A stretch of 17,023 nt of DNA, taken from Bacillota bacterium (GTDB taxonomy: Bacteria; Bacillota; Bacilli; Bacillales; Cytobacillaceae). Location of the stretch: contig JAEWDX010000017.1 of NCBI GenBank assembly GCA_023389895.1, positions 1 through 17,023 of the forward strand, written 5' to 3'. The notes below the pieces were generated by a model. That model saw only the letters and a program-made list of their open reading frames with translations, was not told the DNA's origin and searched no databases. Positions 5,489 to 13,900 of the stretch are shown here, one piece after another; within the stretch, counting starts at the first letter, position 1, and each line of letters opens with the position of its first letter. Position numbers and translations under genes: made by a program.

Positions 5489-7411
5489 ATGACGGCTGAA
5501 ACGAAGGCTTTATTAACAAGTTCAATAAAAAATGAAAGTAACAGTTTTGAAAAAATCAAACCACATGCAGAGCTAATTGCTGCCTTATTTAGTGGTGTTC
5601 TCATTGTAGTTGGATGGATTTTAGACAAAAATGAACTTTCCCTTGCTTCCGTTATCGCTTATATTCTAGCTTTTATAATTGGTGGATTTGCAAAGGCTAA
5701 AGAAGGGATAGAAGAAACAATTGCCAATAAGGAATTAAATGTTGAAATGCTGATGATCTTTGCAGCAATTGGGTCAGGGATTATTGGTTATTGGACAGAG
5801 GGTGCGATTCTGATCTTTATCTTTGCTGTCAGTGGGGCATTAGAAACATATACAATGAATAAAAGTAAGAAGGAAATATCTTCATTAATGGAAATTCAGC
5901 CTGAAGAGGCATTACTTATTAATCATGGCATTGAAGAAAAAATTCATGTATCTCAATTAGTAATTGGCGATCAGATCTTAGTGAAACCTGGAGAACGCAT
6001 TCCATCTGACGGAAAAATCCTAAAAGGGCAAACGACTCTCGATGAAGCAGCGATTACAGGTGAATCCATCCCTGTGACTAAAGGATTTAATGATGATGTT
6101 TTTGCTGGAACGGTTAATTTAAATGGTTCCATTACAGTTGAAATTACGAAACCTAATAGTGAAACCCTTTTTCAAAAAATTATCCAGCTCGTGCAATCAG
6201 CACAAAGTGAAAAATCTCCTTCACAGCTTTTTATTGAAAAATTTGAAGGAACCTATGTGAAATTGGTTTTAGTTTTCGTCGGCCTGATGATGTTTATGCC
6301 ACATTTCCTTTTTGGATGGAGCTGGACAGAAACTTTTTATCGGGCAATGGTTCTCCTTGTCGTCGCATCACCTTGTGCCCTTGTCGCTTCAATCATGCCT
6401 GCGACTTTGTCTGCGATTTCAAACGGGGCCAAACACGGAATCCTTTTTAAGGGTGGGGTTCATTTAGAAAATTTAAGCAATCTAAAAGCGATTGCCTTTG
6501 ACAAGACAGGTACACTGACAAAAGGGAAACCTGAGGTTACCAATATTATAGTGGCTGAAGGGCTGAATCATGATGAAATTTTACTAAAAGTGGCTGCAAT
6601 CGAAAGCCATTCTACACACCCATTAGCAAATGCGATTGTAAAATATGTAAAGGATAGCGTAAATATTCAATTCCCGAGCCTTGAAAGCATTGAGGATGTT
6701 GTAGGTTGGGGCGTGAAAGCAACAATTGATGAGGACGAATGGAAAATCGGAAAAGCAAAGTTTGTCGGGAAAGAAGCTGCTGAAGCCTTTGCCGATGGCG
6801 CTGCTGCAAAAATGGCTAAAGAAGGAAAAACGATTGTTTACGTGCAAAAGAATGAAGATATTGTAGCGATTATTGCGCTTCAGGATGTTGTGCGTAATGA
6901 AACAAAGACTGCGATCGAACGTTTAAAGGCGCAAGGTATTTATACAATTATGCTCACAGGTGATAGTCAAAATACAGCTAAAGCAATTGCGCATGAATCG
7001 CATTTGAATGATTATATCGCCGAGTGTCTCCCAGAGAATAAGGTTGAGCAATTGAAGCAATTAAAGGAAAAATACGGAACGGTCGCCATGGTTGGAGATG
7101 GAATTAATGATGCACCTGCATTGGCCACTGCCCATGTTGGAATCGCAATGGGGGAAGGATCAGATGTCGCGCTCGAAACAGCTGATGTCGTCCTCATGAA
7201 AAATGACCTCCCAAGAATTGCCGAAGCCATTCATCTTTCAAGACGAATGAATCGCATCATCAAACAAAATGTTGTTTTTTCCATATCCATTATTATGCTG
7301 CTAATCGCTTCAAACTTCCTGCAATTTGTTGACCTTCCATTTGGCGTAATTGCCCATGAAGGAAGTACGATTCTAGTTATTATGAATAGCTTAAGACTGC
7401 TACGGTCTTAA
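5489..7411 (+). CDS. pfeT: P1B4-type metal-transporting ATPase (PfeT/ZosA family, Fe(II) efflux)
   Basis: The product is 640 residues from the ATG at 5489. That start is six bases after AGGAGGG, whereas the ATG at 5483 directly abuts it. P-type ATPase motifs in order: TGES (190-193, actuator), SPC in the sixth helix (294-296), DKTGTLT (aspartate about 338, phosphorylated), HP (377-378, nucleotide domain), GDGINDAPA (hinge) and HEGST in the last helix (623-627). The SPC plus HEG(G/S)T pair and the lack of an N-terminal CxxC metal-binding domain define the P1B4 group. B. subtilis ZosA was later shown to be the ferrous iron exporter PfeT. It protects against iron and peroxide stress by pumping Fe(II) out at the cell membrane. 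The Fur-like sites upstream agree with an iron role; zinc or cobalt transport cannot be excluded. Confidence 0.88.
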   Translation: MTAETKALLTSSIKNESNSFEKIKPHAELIAALFSGVLIVVGWILDKNELSLASVIAYILAFIIGGFAKAKEGIEETIANKELNVEMLMIFAAIGSGIIGYWTEGAILIFIFAVSGALETYTMNKSKKEISSLMEIQPEEALLINHGIEEKIHVSQLVIGDQILVKPGERIPSDGKILKGQTTLDEAAITGESIPVTKGFNDDVFAGTVNLNGSITVEITKPNSETLFQKIIQLVQSAQSEKSPSQLFIEKFEGTYVKLVLVFVGLMMFMPHFLFGWSWTETFYRAMVLLVVASPCALVASIMPATLSAISNGAKHGILFKGGVHLENLSNLKAIAFDKTGTLTKGKPEVTNIIVAEGLNHDEILLKVAAIESHSTHPLANAIVKYVKDSVNIQFPSLESIEDVVGWGVKATIDEDEWKIGKAKFVGKEAAEAFADGAAAKMAKEGKTIVYVQKNEDIVAIIALQDVVRNETKTAIERLKAQGIYTIMLTGDSQNTAKAIAHESHLNDYIAECLPENKVEQLKQLKEKYGTVAMVGDGINDAPALATAHVGIAMGEGSDVALETADVVLMKNDLPRIAEAIHLSRRMNRIIKQNVVFSISIIMLLIASNFLQFVDLPFGVIAHEGSTILVIMNSLRLLRS

Positions 7412-7413
7412 AA

Positions 7414-7458
7414 GAAAAGCGGAAGCGCCTTCGGAACAATCAAAAAGCTGATTGTCCC
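7414..7458. repeat. Remnant of a Bacillaceae interspersed repeat with hairpin
   Basis: GAAAAGCGGAAGCGCCTT (7414-7431), starting three bases after the pfeT stop, is the leading end of a short repeat I recognise from many Bacillaceae intergenic regions. The rest has diverged but retains a hairpin (GGAACAATCA pairing with TGATTGTCC). A second remnant lies near 16592. Confidence 0.45.
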
Positions 7459-7516
7459 TGCGATGATTATTCGTAGAAGCTTTCAAAATTGATATTTCCT
7501 TCTCTTTTGACAAAAG

Positions 7517-7562
7517 AAAAGCTCTCCATTTGAAAAATATTGATCAAATGGAGAGCTTTTTT
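7517..7562. terminator. Bidirectional rho-independent terminator
   Basis: AAAAGCTCTCCATTTG (7517-7532) and CAAATGGAGAGCTTTT (7545-7560) form a perfect 16-bp stem with a 12-base loop. T tracts follow on the + strand, and on the minus strand the arm ends in TTTT followed by CTTTTG. It ends pfeT from the left and the small minus-strand gene (with yfkH upstream of it) from the right. Confidence 0.85.
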
Positions 7563-7622
7563 CGTAATCATAAATATTTTTCCAGTTCAAGCTTTTCTTA
7601 ATGTCTGACTTCAACTTTTCCG

Positions 7623-7727
7623 TTAATGATAGCCATTTTGACCATTGGATGAGCTCGATGTTTTTTGCTTTGGACGGCTTTTTCCTTTTTGCTTTGTTCC
7701 ACCGTCTTTATTTGCCTTCTTTGCCAA
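7623..7727 (-). CDS. Small lysine-rich protein, possibly frameshifted
   Basis: This 34-codon ORF starts with TTG at 7727, eight bases after an excellent AAAGGAGGT site (near 7736-7744). It begins MAKKANKDGGTKQKGK and is rich in K, Q and S, like minor acid-soluble spore proteins and YuzL-type small proteins, but I do not recognise the family. After an A5 run at about codons 15-17, the +1 frame encodes a more protein-like tail (AVQSKKHRAHPMVKMAII, then NGKVEVRH) ending at 7598. A one-base insertion in the A run, or a sequencing error, may therefore have replaced the original C-terminus; the unshifted gene would be 7598-7727 and about 42 residues. It lies 101 bases after yfkH and before the shared terminator. 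Confidence 0.5.
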   Translation of the reverse strand: MAKKANKDGGTKQKGKSRPKQKTSSSSNGQNGYH

Positions 7728-7828
7728 GTTAGAATACCTCCTTTGTCAATCCACTTTACCAAATGAATGATTTCCCCTGTCTTATTCTTTGCAAGAAATG
7801 AAATCGTATGAAAGCAGTTTTTTACAAA

Positions 7829-8641
7829 TTATGCGCAATCCTCATCCGTCATTTTACGATATAAGGCATTAATTTCTCCGCCAATAATAATCATAATGCC
7901 TGTTAAATAAATCCAGATAAGTAGTACAATAACCGCTCCAATACTGCCATAAGTAGCAGAATAATTCCCGAAATTTGAAACATAGTAAGAAAAGGCAAGG
8001 GAAGATAATTCCCAACCAACCGTAGCAAAAATGGCTCCAGGAATAATACTAATACATCTTAGCTTTTTATTAGGACCAAGCCAATAAAGAGCTGTAAACA
8101 CAATAAAGAGAATAATCGAGCTTATGAGCCATCTTAATGTATTCCAAATATCTAAGAAATGAGAAATTCCTAATTTCGCAAATACATATCCCCCAATTAT
8201 TTTTCCAAAAACGGGAAGCAATAAAGCGATTAAAATAATAAATAGCATGGCAAATGTAAATAAAATAGACATTCCTCGAGCAATTAGAAAAGAACGGCTT
8301 TCCTTCACCTCGTATGCTTTATTGAAAGCACGGACAATCGCATTAATGCCATTTGAAGCAGACCAAATGGTGGCAATAATTCCGAATGAAAGCAGTTCAA
8401 TATTTCTCTTCGTTAGCTCATGGATATTTGTCTCAATTAATTCGATGCTTCCTGCCGGGGCAAAATCGCGCACGACTCCAAGTATATCCTCTTCCGTAAT
8501 CGGCAAATACGGGAGCAGATTAAATAAAAAAAGAAGCAATGGAAAGAGAGAGAGCAGGATGTAATAGGCTAATTGTGCAGCAAGTCCGAATAGATCATCC
8601 CTCATCACCCTTTTGCATAGCAGCAAAAGAAACTGTCTCAT
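7829..8641 (-). CDS. yfkH: YihY/UPF0761-family membrane protein (YfkH)
   Basis: The product has 270 residues, close to B. subtilis YfkH (about 275). It has about six membrane helices. The conserved N-terminal signature GLAAQLAYYILLSLFPLLLF (residues about 19-38) and the later SNGINAIVRAFNKAYEV, WELSSLAFSYYV and YGSIGAVIVLLIWIYL blocks are typical of the YihY family. That family was once annotated as ribonuclease BN in error; it is an integral membrane protein of unknown biochemical role. The ATG start is preceded by GAGGTGATCGA. It follows yfkI by 47 bases on the same strand and is probably co-transcribed with yfkJ and yfkI. Confidence 0.9.
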   Translation of the reverse strand: MRQFLLLLCKRVMRDDLFGLAAQLAYYILLSLFPLLLFLFNLLPYLPITEEDILGVVRDFAPAGSIELIETNIHELTKRNIELLSFGIIATIWSASNGINAIVRAFNKAYEVKESRSFLIARGMSILFTFAMLFIILIALLLPVFGKIIGGYVFAKLGISHFLDIWNTLRWLISSIILFIVFTALYWLGPNKKLRCISIIPGAIFATVGWELSSLAFSYYVSNFGNYSATYGSIGAVIVLLIWIYLTGIMIIIGGEINALYRKMTDEDCA

Positions 8642-8688
8642 TCGATCACCTCTAGAAGTTCAAAATTTTATCTGATTTGATTCTGATA

Positions 8689-9030
8689 TTATTCCTTCTC
8701 AAGTTCATCTTGATTTTCTTCATGAAAAGCTTCTTTCGTATCGCCGAAAAGTCTCGCCACTTGCGGTGTACCTTCCTTTAATTCTTCAACTTTTTCCGCA
8801 ATAAATGAGACATCTTCACTGACCTGCTCAAACGTCGATTTCATTTTATTTGTCACTTCTCGCACTTGATCAACAGCTTCACCTGGATTCTTTACATAGA
8901 AAGAAACTTGATTTGTTGTTTTTTTACAAGTTGCAGCAACTGATTGACGTGTTGTTTTATCAAGTAAGCTTAACGCTCCTCCAGCCACTGCCCCTAGAAA
9001 TACACCCTTCCAAAATAATGATTTCCCCAT
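8689..9030 (-). CDS. yfkI: YtxH-domain protein (YfkI)
   Basis: The product has 113 residues. The N-terminus has one glycine- and alanine-rich membrane segment (FWKGVFLGAVAGGALSLL, about residues 6-23), followed by a long amphipathic helical region with the VxEVTNKMKSTFEQVSEDV pattern and a very acidic tail. This is the YtxH layout: a membrane anchor plus a cytoplasmic helical domain, often linked with general stress in Bacillus. The function is unknown. The ribosome binding site is weak (GAAAGTGAG, about 15 bases upstream), so expression may depend on coupling to yfkJ, which stops 23 bases upstream. Synteny with yfkJ and yfkH supports the YfkI name. Confidence 0.8.
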   Translation of the reverse strand: MGKSLFWKGVFLGAVAGGALSLLDKTTRQSVAATCKKTTNQVSFYVKNPGEAVDQVREVTNKMKSTFEQVSEDVSFIAEKVEELKEGTPQVARLFGDTKEAFHEENQDELEKE

Positions 9031-9053
9031 TTTCTTTTACACACTCACTTTCA

Positions 9054-9524
9054 TTAAATTTTATGTATTTTTCGAAGCTCTTTCATTAAACGAATGCAGC
9101 CTTTTGTGACTAACTCATATGTTTCCTCAAAATCCCCTGTATAATAAGGATCTGGAATATCTTTATCCTTGAGTTCATCCACATAGTCAAGCAGTCGAAC
9201 CACTTTTGCACACGGCTCTTCCTTTTGCAATTTATCTAGATTTTCTACATTCGATGAATCCATTGCAACAATGTAATGAAAATCTGTCAGATCATTCTCA
9301 TTGATTTTCCTTGCTTTAAGTCCTTCAGCACCAATATTGTATTTCTCTAAAACCTTCCTCGTTCCTTCATGAGGCCGCTTACCAACATGCCAATCACCCG
9401 TGCCAGCAGAGTCGACCTTAATTTGCTGTTCCAGTCCCTCCCTTTGAATTAAATCACGAAGGATTGCTTCTGCCATTGGTGAACGACAAATATTCCCAAG
9501 GCAAACAAACAGGACGCTAATCAT
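9054..9524 (-). CDS. yfkJ: Low-molecular-weight protein tyrosine phosphatase (YfkJ)
   Basis: The product has 156 residues, the family's usual length. The active-site P-loop CLGNICRSP begins at residue 8: Cys8 is the nucleophile and Arg14 binds the phosphate, with Ser15 following. The general acid is the aspartate of DIPDPYYTG near residue 125. It hydrolyses phosphotyrosine on cytoplasmic proteins; B. subtilis YfkJ has been linked to stress resistance. The ATG start follows GGAGGAG by seven bases. It is the first gene of the yfkJ-yfkI-yfkH minus-strand group. No convincing sigma-A promoter was found directly upstream, so the true promoter may lie farther up, even beyond the small ORF at 9605-9709. 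Confidence 0.93.
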   Translation of the reverse strand: MISVLFVCLGNICRSPMAEAILRDLIQREGLEQQIKVDSAGTGDWHVGKRPHEGTRKVLEKYNIGAEGLKARKINENDLTDFHYIVAMDSSNVENLDKLQKEEPCAKVVRLLDYVDELKDKDIPDPYYTGDFEETYELVTKGCIRLMKELRKIHKI

Positions 9525-9604
9525 TTAAAAACTCCTCCTTCTCCTAGCTTCAATTGCCAAGTAGCTTGCCGAGTAAGTATACAATGGCTGGCTGCAACGT
9601 CGTA

Positions 9605-9709
9605 TTAATATTTCCTATTAGTTGAAGCTCTTATGCGAATTAGCCTAAAGAATATTCTTCTTCTTGAAGGCTTGTCTTGAGCTTGCTTGTCGCCCTTTGG
9701 CAAACCCAT
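9605..9709 (-). CDS. Hypothetical 34-residue basic protein
   Basis: The ATG at 9709 is preceded eight bases upstream by AAGGAGA. The ORF gives a basic peptide beginning MGLPKGDKQAQDKPSRRR, followed by IFFRLIRIRASTNRKY. A candidate promoter lies 50-80 bases upstream. I do not recognise it. The arginine-rich, partly hydrophobic tail could touch membrane or nucleic acid, but that is a guess. It fills part of the 377-base gap between yfkJ and yfkK and is in the same direction as yfkJ (80 bases upstream), so it could be the first cistron of the yfkJ group. It may also be a chance ORF. Confidence 0.35.
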   Translation of the reverse strand: MGLPKGDKQAQDKPSRRRIFFRLIRIRASTNRKY

Positions 9710-9760
9710 ATCAATTTCTCTCCTTGTCATTATTTTCTTAAATATTCCCCATTTACGCAA

Positions 9761-9789
9761 CATATATATTGGTGGTAGCTATATTTCAA
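9761..9789 (-). promoter_or_regulatory. Candidate promoter for the small ORF and possibly yfkJ-yfkI-yfkH
   Basis: On the minus strand TTGAAA (9789-9784), a 17-base spacer and TATATG (9766-9761) fit sigma-A at 5/6 and 4/6. It is the only plausible promoter seen upstream of yfkJ on this strand. Confidence 0.35.
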
Positions 9790-9901
9790 CTTGCCAGAAT
9801 ACGAAAGAATATGCAAGTGGTTGACTTTTGCTTATGGACATGGAAAGATGATGTTACTTAGAAAAAGGATTCACTTTTACGAATGAGGGGGAAAAAGCGG
9901 G

Positions 9902-10129
9902 ATGAATTTAACAGAACAATCGATTGAAAATGTTGAATACATGATTGAAAAAATTAAAGAAAAACTAAAGGTACTTAACTTTGGAGCGATAAAGCCTTCA
10001 CATTTTGATGAAGAAATGTATGAGGAATTAAAGGATATTTATGATCTCGTGATGAAAAAGAACTCATTCAGTCCAAATGAAATGCAAGCATTGGTAGAGG
10101 AATTAGGAAACTTAAGAAAAAATAGATAG
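9902..10129 (+). CDS. yfkK: UPF0435/DUF1128 family protein (YfkK)
   Basis: The product has 75 residues, all predicted helical, with the family pattern NVEYMIEKIKEKLKVLN, then FDEEMYEELKDIYDLVMKK and a C-terminal SPNEMQALVEELGNLRK. B. subtilis YfkK is about 71 residues and lies next to yfkJ, as here, but is transcribed divergently. The function is unknown; it is small, acidic and cytoplasmic. The start follows GAGGGGG by about ten bases. It is transcribed alone and ends at the terminator at 10156-10199. Confidence 0.85.
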   Translation: MNLTEQSIENVEYMIEKIKEKLKVLNFGAIKPSHFDEEMYEELKDIYDLVMKKNSFSPNEMQALVEELGNLRKNR

Positions 10130-10155
10130 ATGCCTTAAATCTGCAAATAAAAAGG

Positions 10156-10199
10156 GTGTTCCGCAAGCTTACTTCTATAGCTTGCGGGACACTTTTTTT
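10156..10199. terminator. Bidirectional terminator between yfkK and the TorD-like gene
   Basis: GTGTTCCGCAAGC (10156-10168) pairs with GCTTGCGGGACAC (10180-10192) with a single T-G wobble and an 11-base loop, followed by TTTTTTT. On the minus strand the same stem is followed by CCCTTTTTATTT, so it can also end the reductase operon. Confidence 0.88.
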
Positions 10200-10202
10200 G
10201 AT

Positions 10203-10261
10203 GAAAAGTGATCGATGTTTTGAGAAAGTTGCTCGATATTCTACGAAAGTTGCTCGATATT
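10203..10261. repeat. Three tandem 21-bp repeats
   Basis: GAAAGTTGCTCGATATT occurs at 10224-10240 and again exactly at 10245-10261. A diverged copy lies at 10203-10219 (13 of 17 bases the same). The period is 21 bp. The array lies between two convergent genes, just past the bidirectional terminator. Confidence 0.7.
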
Positions 10262-10274
10262 TTCATATACTTAA

Positions 10275-10871
10275 TTAAATATGTGAAAATATCTCTTCTT
10301 TACTAAGCGTACTGCAAAAATATTGTAAAAACTCATGAAGAAACGGATGTTTTACGTTATTCAATGCAGTTTTTTGCAGCGAACTTAGGATTGGCTGAAT
10401 ATATTCATGAAAAACTTCATTTTTCAAATCAGCTAATTTCTGATACAGCTGTTCATCCGAAGCCTGTCTCGCTTTAATTTGCTCCTGCAATAAAGAGGTC
10501 AGAAAAACCATGATACATCCAAAATGATCTGGATAAAGATTCTCTTCTAATGGATAATAAAAGCCCATTTTCTCATAAATACCAATTAAACAAAGCAAAC
10601 TTTTTCTTCTTTCTTCAACGTCTTCTCCATTATTGCTAGAGTAAGAGGAAAAGTAAGGAGAAATGAAAAATTCTCCTGGAATAAAAAAGTGATTTTCATG
10701 CCAAATAGCAACATCTTCTCGACTGTAATACTGGTGGAACGGAAACTGTTCTCTTAATTCAGTTGGCATTTCTACAAATATTTTCTCATAGCGATCCCAA
10801 TCACCAAGCCATACAACTGACATAATATTAGCGAATACTAAACTTCCCTTCAATTCTTCTATTGCCAGCAT
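10275..10871 (-). CDS. TorD/DmsD-family molybdoenzyme maturation chaperone
   Basis: The product has 198 residues from the ATG at 10871, six bases after TAGGAGG; upstream in-frame ATGs overlap the catalytic subunit gene and lack such a site. All-helical. TorD-family signatures are the GEFFISPYFSSY segment (position of the usual PPYxSxY) and PDHFGCIMVFL (the D-H motif of the family). Such chaperones bind the twin-arginine leader and help cofactor insertion before Tat export of one specific partner. The partner is almost certainly the catalytic subunit encoded 43 bases upstream. It is the last gene of the operon and ends near the bidirectional terminator. The family is diverse, so partner specificity is inferred from position. 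Confidence 0.85.
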   Translation of the reverse strand: MLAIEELKGSLVFANIMSVVWLGDWDRYEKIFVEMPTELREQFPFHQYYSREDVAIWHENHFFIPGEFFISPYFSSYSSNNGEDVEERRKSLLCLIGIYEKMGFYYPLEENLYPDHFGCIMVFLTSLLQEQIKARQASDEQLYQKLADLKNEVFHEYIQPILSSLQKTALNNVKHPFLHEFLQYFCSTLSKEEIFSHI

Positions 10872-10914
10872 GCCAAACCTCCTACTCGCTCTTAAGTATT
10901 TGTCATTCCTTCTC

Positions 10915-13900
10915 TCAAACTTTCTTAATATTAACGTAAATATTTTGCTGAGCAGGGCCACCTGCAATTAAGTCAGCAAGGAAACCTTCAAAATAGCTTG
11001 GATCTTTATCAGCTAAAGCATTTACAGAGAAGCCTTTTCCACGTTCCTTTGCATAGCCACTTTCTTCATGAAGCGGAACATCTGTATCAAATGGCAAATG
11101 CCCATATTTCTCTGTTTTCTTCATCACTTTTCCGTCAATTTTCACATTATCTGCACCAGATGCGAAATGACCGAAGCTATAGTTTGCTCCAAGTACACCT
11201 GGCTTAATTCCCGGTGTAACAAGTGCTGTTCCCTTTACCTTCGCGCTTGTGGAAGAAATTAATACAGTGTCCCCTGTTTTAATTCCTTTCTTCTTCGCAT
11301 CGAGAGGGTTAATCCATAAATAGTTTTCTGGACGAATTTCTCTTAGCCAAGCATTGCTCTCTGTCCGATGTGTGCCAATATTTCTTGATTTCCAATTTAT
11401 GAATTGGAATGGATCTTTCGGCTCGTAAACCTCACCATTATAAAGCCTGATTTCATCAACAATCGGCACACCCTCAAAGAAATTCCCGGTAAAGGCACTC
11501 TTAAAGCCAGCTACCTTTTCATCATAAAAATGAACAAGATTATTGAATTGATATTTAATATGATTGCCAACATATTCATCACCTTGTGGCTCATATCTTC
11601 CACCACGATTCAATACATAAACAACCTTTTTCCACTCATCCGGCTTAACTGCATTTTTCAACACATTGATATCAAAATATTTACCGAGTGCCTTTTTCCT
11701 TGCCTTTTCAAAAATCGCCAATTCTTCTGCATTCGCATCCTGAACAGGCTTTTTGCCATCAAAGGCAATATTTGCTACACGTTTAATGTAATAATCTTCA
11801 GGACAATGAAGACTAGAGCCATCTTCAAATGCGTTATCTCCAACACCAGGAAGTCCCATCCCTTTTAATAGATCGATGTAAACTTGTTCAGTTGGGCGTG
11901 CATCCGCAACAACGCGTGTTACCGGCTGAATAAGTCCAGCAAATTTATACTTCAGGATTGGGAAAATATCATCTACATTCCAGCTTTCTAAATAGGATAA
12001 ATCAGGCAAAATAAAATCTGCATACTTTGTTGTTTCGCCAATGACAATATCAGATGAAACGACTAATTCGACTACTTTCGGATCGCGGATGAATTTTTCC
12101 TGCATGTCAGATCGTGGCCCTGACATAATTGGTGACGTCCTATTCACGATAATCGCACGAATTTTATATGGATAGCCTTCCGCAGCACTTGGTAGTACAT
12201 CATGAATTAGTTTATTTCCAATTGGATACCATGGACGTTTAGCTGGATACCCATCTTTAGCAAACAAGGATGTTTTTTCATAAGCAATTTTATGTCTTGT
12301 TACAGGAATTCCCCACGATGTATTCGCATTTGGAATGGTTTCCAAATCATAGCGACCTTCCGTTGCTTTAAACTTTGCACCCATCGCCGTGTCCCCACCC
12401 TTCCAGTCGTGATTACCGACTAGATGGTTTAACATATTAATGGCGCGGACACTGTAATAGCCGTTTGTATGCATAGCTGGACCACGATAGGAATGAATGC
12501 CGACCTTTTTTCCATGAGAAGTGAATTCTCTAGCAATCTCAACAATTTGCTCAACAGGGATATCACATTGCTGTGAATATTCTTCAAGCGAGTTTTCCAT
12601 TACCTTTTCTTTAAAAATAGTAAAAACTGATTTAACCTTCATTCCATTAATTTCTGTATTTACATCAAGTTCACCCTGGGTTGCATTTGCATGAATGACA
12701 GGCTTACCATTTTCTAAGACGATGAATTCATCTTCACCTAAGCCTAAGTCCTCAGCTCTTAAGAATGGGCGCTTTTTCTCGCCGACATTTACTAAGTATG
12801 TTGCATCACTCCAAGTCACTTCTCCGTCTAACTCAGCTGCATTTCCATTTGGATTGCGTAAATACATTTCATCAAATCGATTATTTTCAATAATCCAACG
12901 GCACATCGCAAGCGCTAGTGCACCATCGCCACCTGGCTTAACCGGAACCCACATATGAGCCTTTTCTGCAGTTTTGCTAAAGCGAGGATCAATAACAACC
13001 ATCTTCATGCCTCGATCAATCGCATTTGTTATTTGCGGTGCAAATGTTGTCGGACCGCGATTGGCTGTTAATGGATTTGTTCCCCAAACGAGAACAAATT
13101 CAGCATTTTCATAATCTGGAATCATCCGCTGCTTTTGTTTTGTTGTATCATGTGAGCGGACATTTCCCATAACGCTTGTAATTCCACAATAGCCACCATG
13201 ATCGAAGTAGTTCGCAGTTCCTAAACTACCACCTGCAAGCCTTTCAATAAACTCCCTGCGATGGCCTGCCATGACAACAATCTGATTTGATTTCGGACCA
13301 AAATCAGGATGATTCGTATCAATTAAAACATCTTTATATTTTGCTTCAAATTCGGTTTTTGTCATTTCTTCATTCTTTAATTTTTCCCAATCAGCCATTA
13401 CTGCTGCTTCAGGAGCAAATGCCCACATTTCCTTTAATCCTGGTGTACCAATATCCTTACTGCCTTCGAGAATTTCTTTATATGCTTCCTCCCAGCTGAT
13501 TGACTTCCAGATGCCACTTCCACGCTCTCCAACACGTTTTAACGGCTTTTGAACGCGATACGCATCATAAGCTGTTTGAATTCCTGCTTGTCCTTTTAAA
13601 CAAGTCTTAGCTCCACGATGAGAGCGACCCGAACGTGCTACATCCCCAGTTCCCTTTATGGCTTCTTCAAGTGGGGTATCATAATTAATATGGCCGAACG
13701 GAACCATTCCTATCGGACTATACTGGTTTCCGGCAATTTTGCGAACAATCGATGAATATGGACTGTTCGGATTACCTGCCATAATATATGTTTTAATCGT
13801 ACATGAAGCATTACATTGCTGACACGAAGTAAAGATAATGTCTTCTGCTGTATAGTCTTGATAGTTTGTGCCAATTCCATGACCATCATCTGTCCAAACA

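Noticed and set aside
10872..10967. Longer start for the TorD-like gene
   Set aside because: The extra residues overlap the catalytic subunit gene, and TAGGAGG points to the ATG at 10871.
11404..11868. 154-codon + strand ORF
   Set aside because: Antisense to the catalytic subunit gene, which has clear domains throughout; no ribosome site and an unlikely residue mix (many I, F and N).
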